Assembly: GCF_009982895.1 (NCBI RefSeq)
Contig: NZ_WXZL01000015.1
Coordinates: 35,574 to 99,573 of the forward strand
From: Deinococcus alpinitundrae
GTDB lineage: Bacteria > Deinococcota > Deinococci > Deinococcales > Deinococcaceae
Length of the DNA: 64,000 bases
Reading direction: 5' to 3'
Below the pieces are notes generated by a model. It saw nothing but the letters and a program-made list of their open reading frames with translations, was not told the DNA's origin and did not search any database. The position numbers and the translations under genes were made by a program. Positions 8,139 through 17,890 of the stretch are shown here, in pieces; the first letter of the stretch is position 1, and the number at the start of each line of letters is the position of its first letter.

Positions 8139-9797
8139 ATGAATTCACCGCACGCCGACGTGATCGTGGTGGGGGCTGGACTGGCCGGACTGGTGGCCGC
8201 TGCCGAGGTGGCTGATGCGGGCAAGCGGGTGCTGCTGCTCGATCAGGAAGGTGGGCAGAACCTGGGGGCTCAGGCGTTCTGGTCGCTGGGCGGCCTGTTT
8301 CTGATTGACTCGCCGGAGCAGCGCCGACTGGGCATCCGCGACTCGCTTGAGCTGGCCCACCGCGACTGGATGACGACGGCAGGTTTTGACCGGCCAGAGG
8401 ACCACTGGCCGCGTCAGTGGGCACAGGCTTACCTAGACTTCGCGGCGGGCGAGAAGCGCCGCTGGCTGGCCGAGCAGGGTGTGCGGTTCTTTCCGGCGGT
8501 GGGTTGGGCCGAGCGCGGTGGGCAGGGCGCGCTCGGCCCCGGCAACAGCGTGCCGAGATTTCACATTGTCTGGGGCAGCGGACCGGGCATCGTCGAGCCG
8601 TTCGAGCGCCGGGTGCGCGGACACGTCCAGGCCGGGCGCATTCAGTTCGCCTTTCGCCACCGGGTGCGCGGCCTGAGTGCCGTGGCTGGGCACATCGGTG
8701 GCGTTCACGGCGAGGTCCTGGAGCCGTCGCCGGTGGCGCGTGGCGAGCGCAGCTCACGGGTGGTCACGGGCGAGTTCGAGTTCGGCGCAGGCGCGGTGAT
8801 TCTCACGTCCGGCGGCATCGGCGGCAACCACGACCTGGTGCGGCAGTACTGGCCCGCCGAGCGCCTCGGACCGGCCCCCACGTTCATGCTCAGCGGCGTG
8901 CCTGCCCATGTGGACGGGCAGATGCAACTCGCCGCCCAGCGGGCCGGGGCCAGCTTGATCAACCCGGACCGGATGTGGCACTACACCGAGGGACTGCGCA
9001 ACTGGAATCCCATCTGGGCCAACCACGGTATCCGGGTGCTGCCGGGACCAAGCAGTCTGTGGCTCGACCCTAGCGGGCGGCGGCTGCCGTTTCCGCACTA
9101 CCCCGGCTTCGACACGCTCGGCACGCTCAGCCACATCACCCGTCACGGCTACCCGTACACTTGGTTCGTGCTCAACCGCGCCATCATCAAGAAGGAATTC
9201 GCGCTGTCGGGCAGCGAGCAAAATCCCGACCTCACGAACCGCGACCTGCGCCTGACGCTGGAGCGGGTGGGCCGCGCCGTGCAGCCCCCGGTGCAGGCGT
9301 TCATGGATCACGGAGCCGACTTCGTGGTCCGCGACAACCTCACCGATCTGGTGCGCGGTATGAACGAACTGATCGGCAACGATGCTGTGGACGAGTCGAC
9401 GCTGCGCCGAGAGATCGAGGCCCGCGATGCCCAAGTCGTCAACGAGGTCGGCAAGGACACCCAACTGGCGCTGATTCGCTCGGCCCGCGCCTTGATCAGC
9501 GAGCGCCTGACGCGGGTGGCGAAACCCGCCCCGATTCTTGCTTCGGCAGACGGTCCCCTGATCGCCGTCAGGATGAATATCCTGACCCGCAAGTCGCTTG
9601 GCGGCCTGGAAACCGATCTGAGCGCGCGCGTCCTCGTACCCGGCGGCACGGTGATGCCGGGCCTGTACGCGGCAGGCGAGGTGGCGGGCTTCGGCGGCGG
9701 CGGCGTCCACGGCTACAGGTCGCTGGAAGGCACCTTTCTGGGCGGCTGCCTCTTCAGCGGGCGGGTGGCTGGACAGGCGGCGGCCCACGACGTTTGA
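8139..9797 (+). CDS. FAD-binding dehydrogenase, KstD/fumarate-reductase-like flavoprotein (552 aa)
   Basis: The N-terminal Rossmann motif VVGAGLAGLVAA (about residues 10-21) binds the FAD ADP moiety, and LLLDQEGG ends its second strand. The C-terminal GEVAGFGGGGVHGYRSLEG is the second FAD contact typical of the FAD_binding_2 superfamily. Length and motifs fit the 3-ketosteroid-dehydrogenase-like group often annotated as FAD-binding dehydrogenase. The true substrate is unknown and no steroid genes are nearby. TAGACT at 8127-8132 lies six bases before the ATG (leaderless). A 374-base intergenic region follows. Confidence 0.88.
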   Translation: MNSPHADVIVVGAGLAGLVAAAEVADAGKRVLLLDQEGGQNLGAQAFWSLGGLFLIDSPEQRRLGIRDSLELAHRDWMTTAGFDRPEDHWPRQWAQAYLDFAAGEKRRWLAEQGVRFFPAVGWAERGGQGALGPGNSVPRFHIVWGSGPGIVEPFERRVRGHVQAGRIQFAFRHRVRGLSAVAGHIGGVHGEVLEPSPVARGERSSRVVTGEFEFGAGAVILTSGGIGGNHDLVRQYWPAERLGPAPTFMLSGVPAHVDGQMQLAAQRAGASLINPDRMWHYTEGLRNWNPIWANHGIRVLPGPSSLWLDPSGRRLPFPHYPGFDTLGTLSHITRHGYPYTWFVLNRAIIKKEFALSGSEQNPDLTNRDLRLTLERVGRAVQPPVQAFMDHGADFVVRDNLTDLVRGMNELIGNDAVDESTLRREIEARDAQVVNEVGKDTQLALIRSARALISERLTRVAKPAPILASADGPLIAVRMNILTRKSLGGLETDLSARVLVPGGTVMPGLYAAGEVAGFGGGGVHGYRSLEGTFLGGCLFSGRVAGQAAAHDV

Positions 9798-10171
9798 AAA
9801 CGCTCGATTGTCTGAAGAATTGACGGCTGTCAGAACGTAAGAGGATTGTGACCAGCGAGTCACCCGACTCCCACTGAGAGAGCGTCGTTCTTTTGGCTTT
9901 TTTCGAGCAGACAGCCCCTTACAGGAATTTTGCTTGACTCATCTAGCACATTTCTAAGGTCTCCCGTTGACCCGGTCAATCCACTCGTATGAATGCTCCA
10001 TCAACAAACCGTCGTGGACTTCCTCCTCAGTTCCCGAATCGTTCGTTTCCTGATCGTAAGGAACCCACCGTCTTGCAGTGGGCCTGCGGCGTTCTTTTAC
10101 GTGGGGTCCCCACTGATGTTGACTTATAGTTTTTTTAAACCCATACTCGCTGACAGGAGGAACAACACAAC
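9798..10171. other. Palindrome-rich 374-bp intergenic region
   Basis: No credible gene is present. Three short palindromes are visible: GTGAC-N6-GTCAC (9848-9863), TTGAC-CCG-GTCAA (9967-9979) and the perfect GTGGGGTCCCCAC (10101-10113), plus CCCAC/GTGGG arms near 10065-10083. Base composition is lower in GC than the flanks. The last palindrome sits five bases before the -35 box of the next gene. Confidence 0.6.
10119..10147 (+). promoter_or_regulatory. Sigma-70-type promoter
   Basis: TTGACT, 17 bases, CATACT. It is followed by a strong AGGAGG ribosome binding site (10155-10160) eleven bases before the ATG at 10172. A perfect GTGGGG-T-CCCCAC palindrome lies just upstream and is a candidate operator. 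Confidence 0.7.
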
Positions 10172-10603
10172 ATGGCTTACCGAAAACTAAGTGAACAGGT
10201 GCAGATGCTTACCAACCCTCAGCGCAGCGATACTTTCGTCAGGGATTTTAAGGCGGCGGTGAGAGAGGGACAATTCGAAGCGGCTTACATGAACACCGAG
10301 CGTTTTCAGCTTCCCAAAGCATTTAGCCGCCGAAATAGCGATGAAACATACAACAAGAGCATGCGCGAGATGATTTTTGAGACCACTCCCGAATTTGAAG
10401 AGTGGTTCGAGCGCACCAACCGCGAACTGGCAGCCACCCGGCGCGGCGGCAACATCAAACCCAGCATCGAGGCGATTGAAGCGGGTCTGGTCGATTTCAA
10501 GACGCTGGCCGCCGAAACCCGTCAGAAGATGCAGGCCAGCTACGACAAGGGCCACTCGCTCGGCAAATCGCGGGCACGCGGCAAACGCAAGACCGGCAAA
10601 TAA
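10172..10603 (+). CDS. Conserved-looking basic protein of unknown function (143 aa)
   Basis: A soluble, mostly helical protein with an acidic/aromatic middle (EMIFETTPEFEEWFERTNREL) and a strongly basic C-terminal tail (GKSRARGKRKTGK) that could contact nucleic acid. I recognise no family. It has one of the clearest canonical promoter and AGGAGG combinations in the window, unlike its leaderless neighbours, which suggests strong or conditional expression. Downstream is a long perfect hairpin. Confidence 0.7.
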   Translation: MAYRKLSEQVQMLTNPQRSDTFVRDFKAAVREGQFEAAYMNTERFQLPKAFSRRNSDETYNKSMREMIFETTPEFEEWFERTNRELAATRRGGNIKPSIEAIEAGLVDFKTLAAETRQKMQASYDKGHSLGKSRARGKRKTGK

Positions 10604-10700
10604 AACTGTCGACTTAGGCTGAATCGCGCTTCGGCATGTGGTTCGGCAGGTCATCAATTGGCAGTTGCAGCTTCCGGCTTTCGGCGCCTCTTTGCAGCAG

Positions 10701-10778
10701 ATGTTCAAATAGCAGAGCCAGAACTTTGAAATTCAGCCCCGCACCTTTTCTTCCGGGGCGGGGCTGAATTCTGAACAT
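10701..10778. repeat. Nested inverted repeats between convergent genes
   Basis: A perfect 13-bp stem (arms 10730-10742 and 10758-10770, GC-rich core) encloses a 15-base pyrimidine-rich loop. An outer pair ATGTTCA (10701-10707) and TGAACAT (10772-10778) brackets it. It separates the + gene ending at 10603 from the - gene ending at 10830. It may act as a two-way terminator, although there is no T run, or be a dispersed REP-like element. Confidence 0.6.
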
Positions 10779-10829
10779 CACAGCAGTGGTCGTGAAACGC
10801 AAGCGCTTGTGTAAACCCTGCGCCGGGCA

Positions 10830-11573
10830 TCAAACCAACCGTTCGACCGGGTTGGACGAACGCAGCCAGTACTTCATCAAGCTGGCACTGGCACTCTCGC
10901 GCAGCAAGCAGGCGACGATGCCACCGGGGTGCTCGAACAGCAGCAGGCAGCGCTCGCCGTACTCCACCTGAATGACTCCCAGCGGCCGGGTCGCCAGTCC
11001 CGCACCACGCAGCGTCGGCAGAGCATCTTGCGGCGTGCTGCTCTGGCTCTGGGCCAGCCAGTGGGCATCCGAGAGCGACGTTCTGGCGCGGCGGCCCAGA
11101 CCCTCGGGAAGCCGGATACCCGCGCTGTGAAGCAGCAAGCCCTGGGCGTCGTAGAAGGTGACCGCCAGTACGCCGGGACGCTCCAGCAGCTTCTCGACAT
11201 AAAGCTGACCCGCCGTCGGCGCGGCCTGGGATTGGGTACCCAGCAGCGAGTGAATCAAGGTCGAGAGTTCGAAGGCTTCCAGCGGCAGTTGCAGGGTGCC
11301 TGCTGCGCCCGCCGCACGGGCATCGTTGCCGTCGATCTCGCCGAGCAGCACCACGGGCAGCGCAGCCTGGCGCAACTTGCGGCACAGCTCCACGCCGCTC
11401 TGGTCCGGCAGGCTCAGCCCGGCGATCACCAGGTCGGGCCGCCAGTCGCGGCTTTCACGCTCGGCCTGCGCGCCGCTGCCGACGCTGCGAAAGCGCAGTC
11501 CTAGCCCTTCGAGCAAGCGCTCGAGCGCCTTGCGCACACCAATCTGGGCTTCAACCACCAGTACTTCGGCCAT
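10830..11573 (-). CDS. Pseudo-receiver plus Roadblock/LC7-like domain protein (247 aa)
   Basis: Residues 1-115 have the response-regulator receiver fold (EVLVVEAQIGVRKALERLL, PDLVIAGLSLPDQSGVEL), but the acidic pocket and phospho-acceptor are lost: the usual Asp in VILDLMLPD is Gly at about residue 52. Residues about 130-235 resemble a Roadblock/LC7 domain (VEKLLERPGVLAVTFYDAQGLLL), a fold that binds or regulates Ras-like GTPases such as MglA. It is probably a phosphorylation-independent adaptor; no GTPase gene is adjacent. ATGs at 11579 and 11573 are both possible; I chose the second, which begins the receiver strand. Confidence 0.7.
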   Translation of the reverse strand: MAEVLVVEAQIGVRKALERLLEGLGLRFRSVGSGAQAERESRDWRPDLVIAGLSLPDQSGVELCRKLRQAALPVVLLGEIDGNDARAAGAAGTLQLPLEAFELSTLIHSLLGTQSQAAPTAGQLYVEKLLERPGVLAVTFYDAQGLLLHSAGIRLPEGLGRRARTSLSDAHWLAQSQSSTPQDALPTLRGAGLATRPLGVIQVEYGERCLLLFEHPGGIVACLLRESASASLMKYWLRSSNPVERLV

Positions 11574-11796
11574 CAGCATAATGAGGAAGAGAAAATCAGC
11601 ATGGAGAAGAGGGCCATCGTGACACAGCCTAGGCTCCCTGACCTGACTCGAGTCTTACAGCAGAGCACAGTCAGAGGGCCTCTAGACCGTCAGGAACGCT
11701 GCGGCAGGCAAAATCCGGTTTGTCTTCTCTACGACCAGAACCCATTCCGCGCCGACTCTCGTTGGTCAGATAAAACCGGTTCAATCCGAGTGCCCA

Positions 11797-12929
11797 TCAG
11801 AAGGCCGTCCAGCGACCATCGTCTGCGGCACTCTCCAACACTCTCTCCATAAATTTCACGCCCTGCACACCATCCTGAACGGTGGGATAGAGCGCCTCCA
11901 GCTGCTCGCCGCGCTGCCGCGCCGCGATGTCGTCGGCGACCCCGGTGTAGATGTTGGCGAACGCCTCGATGAACGCCTCGGGGTGTCCGGCGGGCAGGCG
12001 GGTGGCCTGCTGAGCGGCCGCGCCCAGCCCCGGCCCGCCGCGCGTCAGCAGTTGCCGGGGCGCGGCGAGCTGGTCGTAGATCAGCACGTTGGGGTTCTCC
12101 TGACACCAGCTTAGACTGCCCCGGCTGCCGAACACCGAGAGCCGCAGATCGTTCTCGCGGCCAATCTCGATCTGCGACACCGTCAGCAGGCCTTTTGCAC
12201 CACCCGCGAAGCGCAGCAGCATGCTGGCATCGTCGTCGAGGGCGCGGCCTGGCACAAAGTGGGTCAGCTCGGCAGCCACCGCGCTCAGCTCCAGGCCGGT
12301 CACGAAGCTGACGAGCTGCTCGGCGTGGGTACCGATGTCGCCCAGCGCTCCAGCGGGGCCACTGCGCGAGGGGTCGGTGCGCCAGTCGGCTTGCTTGCCC
12401 TCGCTTCCGGTGGCCAGCCAGCCCTGGTGGTACTCGGCGATCACCTTGCGGACCTCGCCCAGCACGCCGCCGCGCACCATCTCGCGGGCCTGGCGGATCA
12501 GCGGGTAGCCGGAGTAGTTGTAGGTGACGGCAAAGACGGTGCCCGATTGCTGGACGGCCTGTTCGAGTTCCTGGGCCTGCGCCAGCGTATGCACCAGCGG
12601 CTTGTCGCAGATGACGTGAAACCCGGCCTGCACGGCGGCCAGCGCCACCGGAAAGTGCAGGTGGTTGGGCGTCACGATGCTGATGACTTCCGCGCCGTCC
12701 TCGCGCGCCTTCTCGCCTGCCAGCAAGTCTTGCCAGCTGCCGTAGCTGCGCTCGGGAGCCAGGCCGAGCGCTTCTCCCGACGCCCTGGAGCGCTCCGGGG
12801 TGCTGGAGAGCGCTCCGGCCACCAGCTGGTAGCGCCCATCCAGCGCCGCCGCGTGCCGGTGGACCGCGCCGATGAAGGCGTCCTTGCCGCCGCCGACCAT
12901 CGCCAGCCGAAGTGGGCGCTCGTAACCGC

Positions 12930-12933
<4 letters not shown>
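11797..12933 (-). CDS. Gfo/Idh/MocA-family sugar or inositol oxidoreductase (378 aa)
   Basis: The N-terminal NAD(P)-binding Rossmann domain opens with [13 protein letters not shown], and CDKPLVHT is the conserved E/D-K-P catalytic-lysine motif near residue 110. The C-terminal half has the family alpha/beta domain with DIGTHAEQL (substrate-binding His). Such enzymes oxidise or reduce hydroxyls of sugars and inositols. It is the last gene of a transporter/isomerase operon, with a GTG start that overlaps the isomerase stop as GTGA. It likely catalyses a step in breakdown of the imported polyol; the substrate is inferred, not seen. Confidence 0.88.
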
Positions 12934-13937
<1,004 letters not shown>

Positions 13938-13992
13938 GGATGATCCTTTTTGGAAGGGATGAAACGGAAGAAGTGAACTCGGCAAAAGTCGT

Positions 13993-14019
13993 TGGGGCGA
14001 GCACTATCGGCCCGCCCCA
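13993..14019 (-). promoter_or_regulatory. Hairpin between binding-protein and isomerase genes
   Basis: TGGGGCG and CGCCCCA pair perfectly, and on the minus strand CTTTT follows a few bases later. It probably acts as a partial terminator or 3'-end stabiliser for the binding-protein message at 14077, reducing expression of the two enzyme genes downstream. Confidence 0.5.
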
Positions 14020-14076
14020 CAGTTTAATCAAGCGGCCAGCGCACAGGCTTGAGCGTGCTGGTCTTCAGCACTCAGC

Positions 14077-15027
14077 TCAGAACGGCGAATCCGGGTAGTA
14101 GAACTTGGCGGCGTTGCTTTTGGTCACCAGCGTACTGGGAATGATGGTGGACTTGGGCATGGCGGTTTTGGTCATGATCGACTTGGCGGTCAGACGCATG
14201 GCGTCGCGGATCATGGTGGGCGGGTAGGTCACATCGGCGGTGATCAGCGGATCGCCGTCCTGCACCTTCTTGATCATTTCCTTCATGCCCGCGCCGCCCA
14301 GCACGAACTTGATATCGCTGCGTCCGGCCTGCTGAATGGCCTTGAGGACCCCCACCGCGATGTCGTCGTCCTGTGCCCACACGGCGTCAATCTTGGGAAA
14401 GCGGGTCAGGTAGTCCTGCATCACCTTGAAGCCGTCGTCGCGGTTCCAGTTGGCGTACTGCTTGTCCAGAATCTTGACGTTGGGGTACTTGGCCTTGAGG
14501 ACGCTCTCGAAGCCGTCGACCCGCTGGTTGTCGATCACGGTGGCGATGCCGCGCAGCACCACGACGTTGCCCTTGCCGCCCAGCGTCTTGCCCACATACT
14601 CGCCGCTGACCTTGCCCAGGCCTGGATTGTCGCCCGCGACGTAGGCGTTCTGGGCGGTGGGGTCGGTCAGGGCGCGGTCCACGACCACCGTGAAGACGCC
14701 CTTTTTCTGGAGGTTGCCTACCGGACGGGTCAGCGGGGCGCTCTCCTGCGGCAAGATCACCAGCGCGTTGATCTTGTTGACCGCCGACAGATCCTGAATC
14801 TGATTGGCCTGCTCGTTGGAATCCTTGGCGGTCTTGACGATGACGGTGAGGCCGGGGTACTGCTTTTCGAGTTCGGCCTTGGTCTGGTTGGCCCAGTAGA
14901 CGATGCCCGCCGTCCAGCCGTGATCGGCGGAAGGAATCGACACGCCCATAACCTGCTTGGTCTGCGCCAGTGCGGCGGAAGCGAGCAGGGTCAGGGAGAG
15001 CAGGGCCAGATTCTTGAGCTGTTGCAT
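14077..15027 (-). CDS. Sugar ABC transporter substrate-binding protein, ribose type (316 aa)
   Basis: A signal peptide ([21 protein letters not shown]) precedes a type-1 periplasmic-binding fold of the RbsB/Peripla_BP_4 class: [37 protein letters not shown] and [18 protein letters not shown]. It captures a monosaccharide or polyol for the permease and ATPase encoded upstream. The ATG at 15027 starts the signal peptide; in-frame codons further up give an unrelated Arg/Ser-rich stretch. AAGGAGT lies just before it. A hairpin follows the gene. Confidence 0.9.
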   Translation of the reverse strand: MQQLKNLALLSLTLLASAALAQTKQVMGVSIPSADHGWTAGIVYWANQTKAELEKQYPGLTVIVKTAKDSNEQANQIQDLSAVNKINALVILPQESAPLTRPVGNLQKKGVFTVVVDRALTDPTAQNAYVAGDNPGLGKVSGEYVGKTLGGKGNVVVLRGIATVIDNQRVDGFESVLKAKYPNVKILDKQYANWNRDDGFKVMQDYLTRFPKIDAVWAQDDDIAVGVLKAIQQAGRSDIKFVLGGAGMKEMIKKVQDGDPLITADVTYPPTMIRDAMRLTAKSIMTKTAMPKSTIIPSTLVTKSNAAKFYYPDSPF

Positions 15028-15130
15028 GGTGACTCCTTGCGGTGAAGAGAGGGGGTGGAAAAGGGGCGAGGTGCTTGACGGTGGGCGGCCTGCTACGGCG
15101 GTTTCCTGGGCCGGGGTCTGAAGATCATCT

Positions 15131-16128
<998 letters not shown>

Positions 16129-16132
<4 letters not shown>

Positions 16133-17655
16133 GCGCTCTCCAGAATGGACGGTGTGGTGTGGCTGGGGGCGGCCTTGAGGCCGGTGGCGTATTGAATGAC
16201 TTCCTGCTCGCTCATCTCGGCTCCCGACAGCTCACCCACGATGCGGCCCTCGCGGACCACCAGCAGGCGCTGACTCAGGCCGAGAAGTTCATTGAGCTCG
16301 CTGGAGATGACGATGACGCCCTTGCCGCTCTGGGCCAGGCGGTCAATCAGCAAATAAATCTCGCGCTTGGCCCCCACATCCACGCCGCGCGTGGGTTCGT
16401 CGAGCACGATCACCTGCGGATCGGCTTCCAGAATGCGGGCCAGGGCGAGCTTTTGCTGGTTACCGCCCGACAGCAGGCGCGCTTCCACGTCCAGGCGCCC
16501 GCTGCGAATGCCGTAGTCCTTGGCGGCCCGCTCCAGTGCCCGCTGCTCCGCGCCGATATCGAGCAGCGGGCGGGCGTAGTGCTGCAGGGTGGTCAGGGTC
16601 AGGTTGGGGCGCAACTTGAAATCGACCAGCAGGCCCTTGCCCTTGCGGTCCTCGCTAAGGTACACCAGCCCGGCGCGGGCCGCGTCGCCGGGACTGCGCA
16701 GACGCACGGCTTTTCCGGCCAGTCGCACCTGCCCCAGCGTGCGCGGGCGCAGTCCCAGCAGGCCCTCGAACAGCTCGGTGCGCCCCGAGCCGACTAGGCC
16801 CGCGAAGCCCAGCACCTCGCCCGCATGCAGGGTAAAACGGATGTCCTGCGCCCAGCCCGGCACGCTGAGTTGCTCTACGTGCAGCAGTTCCCGCTCGCCC
16901 GGCTGGCCCTTCGGCGGAAACATGTCCTCCAGTTCGCGCCCCACCATCCGGTTGGCCATCTCGTGCGGGGTCAGTTCGCTGGCCGGGCCGCTGGAAACCA
17001 CCAGACCGTCGCGCAGCACCGTCACCGTATCCGCCAGCGCCTTGACCTCTTCCAGTTTGTGGCTGATGTAGAGGATGGTCACGCCCTGCGCCCTGAGGTT
17101 ACGGATCAGGTCAAATAGCACCTCGGTTTCGCGCACCGTCAGGCTGGCCGTGGGTTCGTCCATGATCAGCACGCGGGCGTCGCGGGCCAGCGCCTTGGCA
17201 ATCTCGACAAGCTGCTTTTGGGGCACGCTCAAATCGCGTACTTTCGAGCGCGGATCGATCGGCACGCTGAGGCGCGAGAGGGCCGCGTGCGCCTCGGCGT
17301 TCATGGCCGCGTCGTTGAGCAGCAGGCCGCCGAGTTCGCGGCCCAGAAAGACGTTTTGCGCCACGCTGAGATCGTCGGCCAGATTGAATTCCTGGTGAAT
17401 CAGCACCACGCCTCTGGCCTCGGCGTCGCGGCTGCTGCGAAAGTGAACCGGCTGCCCCGACACCTGCACTTCACCGGTGGTCGGCGGTTGATAGCCGCCC
17501 AGAATTTTCATCAGGGTGCTCTTGCCCGCGCCGTTTTCACCGATCAAGGCGTGAACTTCTCCGGCAGCGATGGCCACACTGACGCCGTGCAGAACTTCCA
17601 CTGGCCCGAAGGCCTTGGTGACGTTGATAAATTCGGCGGCTGGAGGTTGGCTCAA
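16129..17655 (-). CDS. Sugar ABC transporter ATP-binding protein, RbsA type (508 aa)
   Basis: Two fused nucleotide-binding domains. The first has Walker [10 protein letters not shown], the signature [15 protein letters not shown] and Walker [11 protein letters not shown]. The second keeps [15 protein letters not shown] and [12 protein letters not shown], but its Walker A region ([13 protein letters not shown]) is degenerate, as is normal in RbsA-type proteins. The TTG at 17655 is chosen because GGTG precedes it and the resulting 508 aa fits the family; upstream in-frame sequence is low-complexity. First gene of the five-gene sugar operon. Confidence 0.9.
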
Positions 17656-17767
17656 GGGTTCACCTGTCCGTGAAGGAGACGAGCAAAAGCAACTTGATTT
17701 TTGGCTGGGAGCCTGACGCCCAGGCCAGGCGCTTTGGCCGCGTTTGAAGTCCGTTGTCGATGGACTG

Positions 17768-17806
17768 AGGGTAACACAAAAGGACGAGGGCGAAATCGTT
17801 TTCGGC
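17768..17806 (-). promoter_or_regulatory. Promoter with LacI-type operator candidate for the ribose-type operon
   Basis: On the minus strand TACCCT (17768-17773) is a -10 box. At 17790-17806 lies a near-palindrome with arms GCGAAA and TTTCGG around a central CG, the AANCGNTT layout of LacI/GalR-family operators. It would cover the -35 region. No LacI-type regulator gene is in the window. Confidence 0.45.
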
Positions 17807-17890
17807 AGGTTGAGGTGGAGGCCAGAAGGCCCGGCCATCACTTGAACGAGGTGGGAGCCGTACGCCGGTCTCACTGGGCGATTGGCCGCG

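Noticed and set aside
9993..10190. A 65-codon frame in the palindrome-rich gap
   Set aside because: It reads through the promoter and ribosome binding site of the gene at 10172 and overlaps its start. No separate start signal is visible.
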